Assembly: GCA_015121965.1 (NCBI GenBank)
Contig: JADFAP010000037.1
Location: 1-25,100 of the forward strand
DNA: 25,100 nucleotides
Reading direction: 5' to 3'
Source of the DNA: Candidatus Acidifodinimicrobium mancum
Lineage (GTDB): Archaea > Nanobdellota > Nanobdellia > Parvarchaeales > Parvarchaeaceae
The position numbers and the translations under genes are program-made. Below the pieces are notes generated by a model. The model was not told the DNA's origin. It ran no database searches and saw nothing but the letters and a program-made list of their open reading frames with translations. Within the stretch, counting starts at the first letter, position 1; each line of letters begins with the position of its first letter. This document shows positions 7,551 through 13,776 of this stretch, in pieces.

Positions 7551-8512
7551 TACAGATTCCATTTAGGACCCGAGTAGTCAACTCTTGCAGGCATCCCATT
7601 GGACAGTGAACCTATTGCATCGAAAAGAAGAAACCTGATGTATTTTAAGAATACCCAGTTCTGTGCCTTTATCTTGTTCAGAAGCAAGTCTGAGAAGGAC
7701 AGGTATTCAAATGCCATATACAAAGAATGCCCCTCAAACACGAGTGGAATCTTCTCTGCAAGCCATATCTCGAATACTTTAACCTCCTGCTGCGATGAGA
7801 GGTAAGTATCCACACTGGACACGTTTCCCGAGAAAATGGAGTTGAGTCTGGCAAATATGTTTGAATCTGGATTCCTATGGATCGGAATCACTCCTCCCGT
7901 GGTGTAATAAAATTCTAGATCTGTTATTGCGCTCATAATATTGCCGTCTGAATTTGCGGCAATTTCCGCAAGCTTGGCGCCGCTTATATTTATCGAGTTC
8001 ATTGCTGCAACCTTGCGCAGATACAAATCAACATTCTTTGCGTTTATCTTGTAGAAGTTTATGATGATGTAGTCTGAAATAAACTGCCGGCTGTCAGCCC
8101 TGAATATGTCGCTTCCGTGCGATTCGAAGACTATCACAGTATCACTTATGTCCTTTATTCTTTTCAGTATGGACGGGTTCACCTTCATCAGTTTCTCTAT
8201 GTCGGTTATGTAAAGCAGCTTCTTTTTTTGTGAGAAAAGGCTGGTTGACACTGCCTCCTGCGTGATATAAGAGTAAAACACCTTGGACACGTCATCCTCG
8301 TCTCCATATTCTAGTGTGTAAAGGTTTGTCTCCTTGAAGTCCAGGCCGCTGTCGTTTGCGAAGGCCCTTGCCAGGAATGTTTTACCAGTCCCGTACGCTC
8401 CGCTGAATATGAACCTTTTCTTGCCTCTTTCGATTGCAGATATAAACTGGCTCTTTATCCTACCATAGCTGTTCTCTACAAAGTTAGATAGCGTCTCTTT
8501 TGGAAGCTGCAT
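7544..8512 (-). CDS. Clamp loader large subunit RfcL, divergent
   Basis: This 322-aa AAA+ protein is shorter than usual RfcL (~400-500 aa). The C-terminal half carries RfcL traits ([10 protein letters not shown], later A-F-E-Y-L-S-F-S-D and the R-F-L-L helices, ending G-P-K-W), and the small clamp-loader gene lies directly upstream. The Walker A motif G38-A-Y-G-T-G-K44-T45 is present. Walker B reads L-L-Y-I-T103-D104-I-E106 rather than D-E-x-D. The sensor-1 asparagine is not seen near F129-E-S-H, and the sensor-2 arginine position is M193. The usual N-terminal W-x-x-K-Y-R-P element and the C-terminal tail are missing. It probably serves as the fifth, weakly or non-hydrolysing subunit that loads PCNA. 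Confidence 0.78.
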   Translation of the reverse strand: MQLPKETLSNFVENSYGRIKSQFISAIERGKKRFIFSGAYGTGKTFLARAFANDSGLDFKETNLYTLEYGDEDDVSKVFYSYITQEAVSTSLFSQKKKLLYITDIEKLMKVNPSILKRIKDISDTVIVFESHGSDIFRADSRQFISDYIIINFYKINAKNVDLYLRKVAAMNSINISGAKLAEIAANSDGNIMSAITDLEFYYTTGGVIPIHRNPDSNIFARLNSIFSGNVSSVDTYLSSQQEVKVFEIWLAEKIPLVFEGHSLYMAFEYLSFSDLLLNKIKAQNWVFLKYIRFLLFDAIGSLSNGMPARVDYSGPKWNLYY

Positions 8513-8513
8513 A

Positions 8514-9461
8514 TTATCTCTTCAGTGAGGAGAGAAAGGCAAAGAAAGACTGCAGCTGTATGAACGGCGTGGCTCCCTCAACTATTCTGTACTCCGATTC
8601 CGCAAGTTTCTCTACTATGTAGCCCTTCATTTTCTCATCTACCTTCACGTTTGAGGATGTGATCAGCTCAAAGATCTCTGATATCAGCTCTTTTGGCCCG
8701 ACGCCTTGGTCTATGAATGAGGATATTATGACCTTCGACTCTAAATATCTACCAGACAATGCAAGCTCGACAGCTTTCTTTAGCTGCTCTACATTGACTG
8801 TTCCGCTGCTTTTGTAGACGACCTCTGCCTCTATCTCCTTTGAAACGGTGGAGAGGGACTGCATCAAGTTAGTCAGGGCTCGAAGGTCCCCCTTCGAAAC
8901 GAAGAAAAGCGCCTTCTTTGCTTCATCGTCAATCTCCAAGCTCTCCTTTTCTGCGATCTTGTCTATGAACTCATAGACGTCTTCCTCTGACAGAGATCTG
9001 AACCTGAAGATCGCGCATCTTGACTGTATTGGCTCTATTATGTTATTCTGGTAGTTCACGCTGAATATGAACCTGCATGTCCCGCTGTACTCCTCCATCA
9101 TCCTTCTAAGTGCCTGCTGCGCCTCCTGCGTAAGCGAATCCGCTTCATCAAAAAGTATCATCTTGAATGGTGCGTCTATGGGTTTGGACCTCGCGAATTC
9201 CTTAACCTTCCCCTGAATCACGCTGAGTTTTCTGTCGTCTGACGCATTCAACTCGATAAAGTTATGAGACCATTGGTCGCTAAATATAGTTTTAGCAAGC
9301 ACGATCGCAGAGGTGGTCTTTCCAACACCCGGCGGGCCGGATAGGATCATATGCTGCACTTCGCCGGCTTTTGCCATAGCCTTTAGCTTTTCTATCGTGT
9401 CTTTTTGTCCTAAGACATCATTGAATGTATTTGGTCTGTACTTTTCTATCCAAAGATCCAT
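8514..9461 (-). CDS. Clamp loader small subunit RfcS
   Basis: This 315-aa protein is a complete archaeal replication factor C small subunit. It begins W-I-E-K-Y-R-P and has Walker A G42-P-P-G-V-G-K-T49, Walker B L-F-D105-E106-A-D, sensor-1 N136, and the S147-R148-C149 arginine-finger motif. The C-terminal collar domain occupies ~225-315. It loads the PCNA sliding clamp onto primed DNA. I place the start at ATG 9461, which gives the family's usual N terminus; a TTG three codons upstream is less likely. One base separates it from rfcL, so the two subunits are co-expressed. Confidence 0.95.
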   Translation of the reverse strand: MDLWIEKYRPNTFNDVLGQKDTIEKLKAMAKAGEVQHMILSGPPGVGKTTSAIVLAKTIFSDQWSHNFIELNASDDRKLSVIQGKVKEFARSKPIDAPFKMILFDEADSLTQEAQQALRRMMEEYSGTCRFIFSVNYQNNIIEPIQSRCAIFRFRSLSEEDVYEFIDKIAEKESLEIDDEAKKALFFVSKGDLRALTNLMQSLSTVSKEIEAEVVYKSSGTVNVEQLKKAVELALSGRYLESKVIISSFIDQGVGPKELISEIFELITSSNVKVDEKMKGYIVEKLAESEYRIVEGATPFIQLQSFFAFLSSLKR

Positions 9462-9487
9462 AATTTTCAAACCCTACTCTATTTTGC

Positions 9488-10198
9488 TCATCTGTTTTCA
9501 ACGTCTGTGAACAGCTCAGCGTTTGGATATATGATTAATCCCTTCCCATTCACTATCTCCATTGGGCAGAATTTAGTAAGATGGTCTGTTCCCCTCATCT
9601 TTACGACCCTTATTGCCCTTATGAATGTGTCCTGCCTCTCTATCAGGTACAGTGCAATTACCGCATCGGCTGCGAATTCTTCCACCCCGAATGCGGATAG
9701 TTTATTTTCTCCGTAGGGTATTTCCCCTATAAGGAAGCCCGCGCATTTGTGCATCCTGAGGATTGAGGAAATTTCCATTATCCCCTTTCTTATCGACATT
9801 ATATCGGGGAAGAACATCTGCAGGTACGTTATAGAGTCTATAGCGACCCTTGTCGCATTTATGGATTCTATCTCGGTTGTTATGGTCTGCTTTAGAGCGT
9901 CATAGTCTATCAGCGGCACGTCGACGATTCTCAATTTTCCTGCTTTTATCAAATCACGCACGCCAGGATCAAACGCAGAGAAGGTCTTTATTACCGACTC
10001 TGCACTCTCTTCAAGTGTGAAGTAGACGCCATTTTCCCCGTGCCTGGCTCCATACGCCAAGAACTGCAGCGAGAAGGTTGTCTTTCCGGAACCGGGTGTG
10101 CCGGTTATCAGTGCTATATCGTCTCTTGGTATTCCGCCTTTCGTGACCTCATCAAATCCTTCTATGCCTGATATCACCCTATCCGTTTCCATATTCAT
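9488..10198 (-). CDS. KaiC-like RecA-superfamily ATPase
   Basis: This 236-aa single-domain protein has Walker A G33-T-P-G-S-G-K39-T40, the paired catalytic glutamates E63-E64 in T-L-E-E-S, Walker B V-A-I-D121, and the C-terminal K-M-R-G-T-x-H motif typical of KaiC-type ATPases. Archaeal members act as ATP-driven switches in signalling, motility (ArlH) or DNA processes; which applies here is unknown. All catalytic residues are present, so it should hydrolyse ATP. Its ATG overlaps the stop of the upstream partner gene as ATGA (10195-10198), so it is translationally coupled to that gene. It lies just before the clamp-loader genes on the same strand. Confidence 0.85.
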   Translation of the reverse strand: MNMETDRVISGIEGFDEVTKGGIPRDDIALITGTPGSGKTTFSLQFLAYGARHGENGVYFTLEESAESVIKTFSAFDPGVRDLIKAGKLRIVDVPLIDYDALKQTITTEIESINATRVAIDSITYLQMFFPDIMSIRKGIMEISSILRMHKCAGFLIGEIPYGENKLSAFGVEEFAADAVIALYLIERQDTFIRAIRVVKMRGTDHLTKFCPMEIVNGKGLIIYPNAELFTDVENR

Positions 10199-10962
10199 TT
10201 AGCCTTCAGCACTGGATTACCCACAAGCTTATACTCGAGCTTAATCTTGTTGTTATCGCTGAGCAGTTTAGCCCAAGTTTCTATTAAGTATGTATCAAAA
10301 TTTAAGGTTTTGGCAGCATCTGACACGGATATTGACTTCTTCTCGTTTATCAGTCTCAGCAGCGCTTCCATCGGGTTTGTTGTGCCAGTAGATTTAGGCT
10401 CAGCAGTCTCCGTCTCCACCTTTTCTTCCTCCTCGCTGAAATTTTTGGACTTTTGCTGTTTGGTGCCGAATCTCGACTCCAACTCACCAAGTTCTTTTGT
10501 CAGGTTTGGATTTATCTTCTGCCCGTTTTCTATCCTATATTGGCTTTCGTCTATCTGTTCGTTTTCCCCGCCTCCCTTCAGTCCTATTCCTTTCGATGGT
10601 ATAAGAGTCATAGAATTTAGCTTCTCAAGCTCCTTCTTTAGGTCCTCGGAGGTCTTTTTCTTTGTTTCTTCTTCTGCTTCAAACTGACTGGTGTACTGCT
10701 CCTCATTTATATTTTTTGCTGAGCGAGTCAGCATACTTGGCATATTTGGTATGTTGGAGACATTAAGGTTGTCATTTTTCTCCTCAGGTTTAGCCGTAGA
10801 TGAGGGTGACGCGGTACCCTGCTGGTAAGCCTTTGTCGTTCCACCTCTCCCAATAATCACAGATACATTGTTAAGTGAGTTTTCTATGGAAGTTATATCG
10901 GTTATCATAGAATACGCTATATTTGTAAGGTTCTGTATCTTATCTTTTGGTATTGTCTCCAT
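10195..10962 (-). CDS. Low-complexity/coiled-coil protein with C-terminal winged helix
   Basis: I do not recognise a named family for this 255-aa protein. Residues ~1-45 form helices. Residues ~45-190 are charged and low in complexity, rich in E, K, S, T and N, with a coiled-coil stretch near 105-118. Residues ~195-255 look like a winged helix-turn-helix (A-L-L-R-L-I-N-E-K-K, then S-V-S-D-A-A-K-T-L-N, then a recognition-like helix and a wing ending N-P-V-L). The gene begins leaderless, with a TATA box ~25 bp upstream, and overlaps the KaiC-like gene by 4 nt. It probably anchors or regulates that ATPase. Direct DNA binding is possible but unproven. Confidence 0.65.
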   Translation of the reverse strand: METIPKDKIQNLTNIAYSMITDITSIENSLNNVSVIIGRGGTTKAYQQGTASPSSTAKPEEKNDNLNVSNIPNMPSMLTRSAKNINEEQYTSQFEAEEETKKKTSEDLKKELEKLNSMTLIPSKGIGLKGGGENEQIDESQYRIENGQKINPNLTKELGELESRFGTKQQKSKNFSEEEEKVETETAEPKSTGTTNPMEALLRLINEKKSISVSDAAKTLNFDTYLIETWAKLLSDNNKIKLEYKLVGNPVLKAK

Positions 10963-10981
10963 TCAAATAATTATGTGCTCT

Positions 10982-10993
10982 TTATTTATAAAC
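10982..10993 (-). promoter_or_regulatory. TATA box of the winged-helix/KaiC operon
   Basis: On the minus strand GTTTATAAATAA is centred ~25 bp before the ATG at 10962. Expected initiation coincides with the start codon, so the mRNA should be leaderless. Confidence 0.6.
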
Positions 10994-10995
10994 AT

Positions 10996-11006
10996 GAAAA
11001 ATAAAG
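10996..11006 (-). terminator. Possible T-rich terminator of the RNase P RNA
   Basis: Downstream of the rnpB P1 helix the minus strand reads CTTTATTTTTC. This kind of T-run can end archaeal transcripts. It lies just upstream of the next promoter, so it could separate the two transcription units. Confidence 0.35.
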
Positions 11007-11038
11007 CGGTGTTTTGTCGGTTGTATAACGCAATTAAT

Positions 11039-11319
11039 GCATGGCGCTGAATAGCCCGTTTTCTGTCGCATCTCCACCATTTAAAGTGGTATCACTGTAA
11101 TGCGTTGTAATATTCGACTGAGCGCCCAAATAGGGTTTGCACGCCGCAGGTCCGCTGTTTCATCCCTCATCCGCAAAAATCGGCCTCGCCTCATATTTAG
11201 CTTGCGGCTCGGGTATCATTTCTGTTCGGTTGCCTACAGTTTGCTGTACTGCATTGCTGCAGTGCGGTTTTTGCCGTGAACGGACTTCCTCCGACGGTAA
11301 ATCACATACAGCGCCACGC
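11039..11319 (-). ncRNA. rnpB: RNase P RNA (catalytic RNA)
   Basis: The minus strand carries the conserved RNase P core in order. A GGAGGAAGTCC block (conserved region I/P4) follows the 5' stem, then GATGAAACAGCGG and GTGCAAACCC in the middle, and ACAGAAAACGGGCTAT (conserved region V) near the 3' end. The two ends pair as an 11-bp P1 helix, GCGTGGCGCTG with CAGCGCCATGC, including one G-U pair. The total is ~281 nt, typical for archaeal type A RNA. A TATA-like box at 11341-11352 is ~26 bp upstream of the P1 5' end. It works with Pop5 (encoded at 2179) to mature tRNA 5' ends. Exact ends are set by the P1 helix. Confidence 0.92.
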
Positions 11320-11340
11320 ACGATACTATAGTAGACATGA

Positions 11341-11352
11341 AAATATATAAAT
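11341..11352 (-). promoter_or_regulatory. TATA box of the RNase P RNA gene
   Basis: On the minus strand the element reads TTTATATATTTT, centred ~26 bp before the first base of the P1 helix at 11319. This places transcription initiation at the mature 5' end. Confidence 0.6.
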
Positions 11353-11378
11353 ACGTGAAAATAGAATTAGAATTAATC

Positions 11379-11402
11379 CGCGCTTAAGTGCGTATTTAAA
11401 TA
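11379..11402 (+). promoter_or_regulatory. Promoter of the ribosomal operon with adjacent near-palindrome
   Basis: TATTTAAATA at 11393-11402 is ~30 bp before the uL2 ATG and is the likely TATA box. Immediately upstream, 11379-11392 (CGCGCTTAAGTGCG) is a 14-bp near-palindrome with a single mismatch, overlapping the position of the TFB recognition element. It could be an operator or an unusually GC-rich BRE. Confidence 0.45.
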
Positions 11403-11427
11403 ATACAAAGTTGTTAAGAAAGGAATT

Positions 11428-12126
11428 ATGAAAGTCCCTAGATCGAGGAGGAGAGGAAAGAGCAGGATCTTCAGAGCCAATACTTTCAAGGCTATTGCGG
11501 ATACCAGGATCATAAGTAGCAATAATGCGATGAATTTCAAGGTAGAGGACATAATACACGATAGTTACAGGACCGCTCCGTTGATGGAAATAAGGTTCGA
11601 AGACGGCACAGTATCATATCTGCCAGCTTTTAACGGCGCATATGTCGGCCAAATCCTGACCTTTTTGAAGGGCGGGGACAGGACGGGCAGCATAGATTCG
11701 CTTAAGAATATTCCCACAGGTGCAAACGTATATAACGTAGAGTTGAGGCCAAACGATGGTGGGAAACTTGTCAGGTCTGGAGGGCTAAGCGCCAAGGTCA
11801 TAAAGAAGGAAAAAGGAATCGTATCGATTCAGCTGCCAAGCTCAAGGATAATAGATATAAATGAGAATTGCAGGGCAGTGGTCGGAGTGATCTCAAACAG
11901 CGGCAGGATGAACAAGCCCCTTTACAAAGCGGGCAACAATTACCATCTCAAGAGAGCAAGAGGCAGGTACTGGCCTCTAACCGCAGCCGTCGCCATGAAT
12001 GCGTATGAGCACAAGTTCGGAGGAAAAAGAAGGAGCTCTCAGCACAAATCGAAGAGCGTTTCAAGAAATGCTCCACCCGGTGCGAAAGTAGGAACTATAG
12101 CCCCGAGGAGGACTGGCGTGAAGTGA
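11428..12126 (+). CDS. rpl2: Large-subunit ribosomal protein uL2
   Basis: This 232-aa protein is archaeal uL2, a core large-subunit protein needed for subunit association and the peptidyl-transferase centre. It shows the basic R-S-R-R-R-G-K start, H-D-S-Y-R-T-A-P-L-M-E-I-R-F in the OB domain, N-S-G-R-M-N-K-P, and the C-terminal S-V-S-R-N-A-P-P-G-x-K-V-G. The segment usually reading M-N-P-V-D-H-P-F-G-G is M-N-A-Y-E-H-K-F-G-G here; the central histidine is kept but both prolines and the aspartate are changed. It opens a short ribosomal operon with its own promoter; uL3, uL4 and uL23, which normally precede it, are absent. Confidence 0.96.
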   Translation: MKVPRSRRRGKSRIFRANTFKAIADTRIISSNNAMNFKVEDIIHDSYRTAPLMEIRFEDGTVSYLPAFNGAYVGQILTFLKGGDRTGSIDSLKNIPTGANVYNVELRPNDGGKLVRSGGLSAKVIKKEKGIVSIQLPSSRIIDINENCRAVVGVISNSGRMNKPLYKAGNNYHLKRARGRYWPLTAAVAMNAYEHKFGGKRRSSQHKSKSVSRNAPPGAKVGTIAPRRTGVK

Positions 12127-12127
12127 T

Positions 12128-12514
12128 ATGGAAGAGTTCAAGTTTAAAAGCAAGAGCGTTGAAGACCTATCAAAGATACCAGTAGATCAGCTGGCTAGCG
12201 TTGTCAATTCAAGCTTAAGAAGAAGGATGAAGCGCGGCTTCACGGATCAACAGAAGAAGCTGATCGAGAAGGTAGAGAAAGCCAAGAAAAATGGAAAGCC
12301 CATAAAGACGCATCTGCGCGAGATGTTCATCCTACCTTCATTTGTTGGCATAACGATAAATGTGCACAATGGGAAGGAATTTGTGCCTGTAGCAATAAAG
12401 CCCGACATGGTATTCCACAGGCTTGGGGAATTCGCTATCACCGTCAAGCAGGTCAGACACGGAACTCCTGGTTTGTCTGCGACAAGGTCAAGCAGCTTTG
12501 TGCCGATTAAGTAG
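12128..12514 (+). CDS. rps19: Small-subunit ribosomal protein uS19
   Basis: This 128-aa protein is archaeal/eukaryotic-type uS19 at the head of the small subunit. The C-terminal two thirds are typical: P-I-K-T-H-L-R-E-M, F-V-G-I-T-I-N-V-H-N-G-K-E-F-V-P, L-G-E-F-A-I-T, V-R-H-G-T-P-G and A-T-R-S-S-S-F-V-P. Residues ~1-45 form the archaeal N-terminal extension. It follows uL2 with a single base between stop and start. Confidence 0.96.
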   Translation: MEEFKFKSKSVEDLSKIPVDQLASVVNSSLRRRMKRGFTDQQKKLIEKVEKAKKNGKPIKTHLREMFILPSFVGITINVHNGKEFVPVAIKPDMVFHRLGEFAITVKQVRHGTPGLSATRSSSFVPIK

Positions 12515-12516
12515 TT

Positions 12517-13074
12517 ATGATAAAACAAGTTTCAGCCAAGAGTGAGAGAGTGCAAGTGTCATTGAAGCATGTGCACGAGATAATGGAGAGCGTAACAGGG
12601 AAAAACCTGGACAAGGCGATAAAGCACCTTGACGGTGTTTTGGAGGAGAAAAGGTTTATCCCATTCAATAAGTATGGCGGCAAAGGGCACAAATCGGGGG
12701 TGCCAAGAGGATATCCAAAGAGAGCGACGAAGTTCGTTATATCTCTGCTGAAAGAACTAAAATCAAACGCTAAAAATATTAATTTGGACGAAGCCTCAAT
12801 TATCATTAAAAAATATTCGCTTGGTAGGGGGAAGTACCCTAGGTTTCCAAGCGGCGCGGTGTACAGGCACGGGAAGTTCACCAACCTGATCGTATTCGGC
12901 GAAGCCGAAGCAAAGGCTCCAAAGGAAGAGAAGAAAGCTTCTGTACCAGCTCCGGCAGTAGAAGCAACAAATGAGAAGAAGGAGGAAAACAATAACGATG
13001 CAACCAAAGAAAATGATAAACGCACTGATGAAGGAGCAGGTAACAAGGGATTACCTGTTCAAGCTCTTCAGTAA
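12517..13074 (+). CDS. rpl22: Large-subunit ribosomal protein uL22 with acidic/Ala-rich tail
   Basis: This 185-aa uL22 has the normal globular domain at ~1-130 (K-H-V-H-E-I-M, Y-G-G-K-G-H, and the R-G-Y-P-K-R-A-T-K-F stretch). The long hairpin loop that reaches into the exit tunnel should lie in ~80-115, near S-L-G-R-G-K. Residues ~131-185 are an added low-complexity tail rich in A, E, K, P and N, not part of the usual fold. The tail's last 77 nt overlap the start of uS3 in another frame, so part of it may exist because of the overlap. Confidence 0.93.
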   Translation: MIKQVSAKSERVQVSLKHVHEIMESVTGKNLDKAIKHLDGVLEEKRFIPFNKYGGKGHKSGVPRGYPKRATKFVISLLKELKSNAKNINLDEASIIIKKYSLGRGKYPRFPSGAVYRHGKFTNLIVFGEAEAKAPKEEKKASVPAPAVEATNEKKEENNNDATKENDKRTDEGAGNKGLPVQALQ

Positions 13075-13669
13075 GTTTGGCATAAGCGATATAAAACTGG
13101 AAAAGACGCCGCTCGGCGAGAGAGTCGTAATACGGACCCCTAAACCGCGGGCTATTATAAACCGCGCCTCGAATGAGCTTAGGATAGCATCAAAGAAACT
13201 GGGCGAGATATTTGAGCAGAGCCCTCCAAGAATAGAAGTCGAGGAGAGTGAGGATCCCATGCTTGATCCTAATGTGGTGGCCGACGCGCTGGCATTTAGA
13301 GTGGCTAGATTTGGCCCGTTAAAATACAAGGTGATCGCACACAAAATGCTGGATTCAATAATGTCAGCAGGTGCAATAGGGGCTGAGATAGAGATGGGTG
13401 GAGTCATAAAGGAGAGGGCAGCGCATTTCAAGTTCAGACCTAACGGCGGCATACTGCCTAAATCAGGACAAATAGAAGATTACGGTGTTAGGAAGGGACA
13501 GAAGCAGCTTCTTTTGAAGAGAGGTGTCATAGGCATAAAGGTGACCATAGTCACAAAAAGTAGTAAGTTGGGAGGTATAAATATAAGCGATGGAAGAGAA
13601 AATAGAGGACCTGGAGATGGAGCTTCTAAAGATGAACATAAAGAAGACACAGGGTCTGCAGCCAGCTGA
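12998..13669 (+). CDS. rps3: Small-subunit ribosomal protein uS3 lacking the KH GXXG loop
   Basis: This ~223-aa protein aligns with archaeal uS3 through T-P-L-G-E-R-V-V-I, then V-A-D-A-L-A, then I-M-S-A-G-A-I-G-A-E-I and the C-terminal G-V-I-G-I-K-V-T-I. uS3 lines the mRNA entry site and contains a KH domain whose loop normally reads G-K/R-G/K-G. In a gap-free alignment that position is N-R-A-S here (within P-R-A-I-I-N-R-A-S). I place the start at ATG 12998 (M-Q-P-K-K-M). The ATG at 12971 would add a very basic stretch read out of uL22, and 13013 is another choice. The gene overlaps uL22 by 77 nt and uL29 by 80 nt. Confidence 0.9.
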   Translation: MQPKKMINALMKEQVTRDYLFKLFSKFGISDIKLEKTPLGERVVIRTPKPRAIINRASNELRIASKKLGEIFEQSPPRIEVEESEDPMLDPNVVADALAFRVARFGPLKYKVIAHKMLDSIMSAGAIGAEIEMGGVIKERAAHFKFRPNGGILPKSGQIEDYGVRKGQKQLLLKRGVIGIKVTIVTKSSKLGGINISDGRENRGPGDGASKDEHKEDTGSAAS

Positions 13670-13757
13670 TGCCGGAAAGTACAGAAGCCTAAAGAAGAAA
13701 ATCTCCAAGCTGAAAAATGAGCTTCACATGAAGGAACTGAAGGAGAAGAAGTCCTAA
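13590..13757 (+). CDS. rpl29: Large-subunit ribosomal protein uL29 (short)
   Basis: This 55-aa reading frame encodes a two-helix protein of uL29 type: M-E-L-L-K-M, a Q-G-L-Q-P-A-D-A-G turn, then K-Y-R-S-L-K-K-K-I-S-K-L-K. The position right after uS3 is where uL29 belongs in the S10 operon. uL29 sits near the exit of the ribosomal tunnel and helps dock SRP. It is shorter than most (60-70 aa). The first 80 nt overlap the end of uS3 in a different frame. GGAGG at 13571-13575 is 14 nt upstream, rather far. The gene ends the ribosomal cluster, 19 nt from the convergent nuoN. Confidence 0.85.
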   Translation: MEEKIEDLEMELLKMNIKKTQGLQPADAGKYRSLKKKISKLKNELHMKELKEKKS

Positions 13758-13776
13758 GTAGCACTGCAAAGAGATC

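Noticed and set aside
10247..10687. 146-aa plus-strand Ser/Phe-rich frame
   Set aside because: It is the antisense of the Glu/Lys-rich low-complexity linker of the winged-helix protein, which keeps stop codons out of that frame.
11137..11331. 64-aa plus-strand open frame
   Set aside because: It is the antisense of the RNase P RNA. Composition follows the RNA's GC-rich stems, and there is no promoter or ribosome-binding site for it.
12971..12997. Longer uS3 start with M-R-R-R-R-K
   Set aside because: The basic stretch comes from reading the low-complexity uL22 tail in another frame and has no counterpart in uS3; ATG 12998 gives a normal N terminus.
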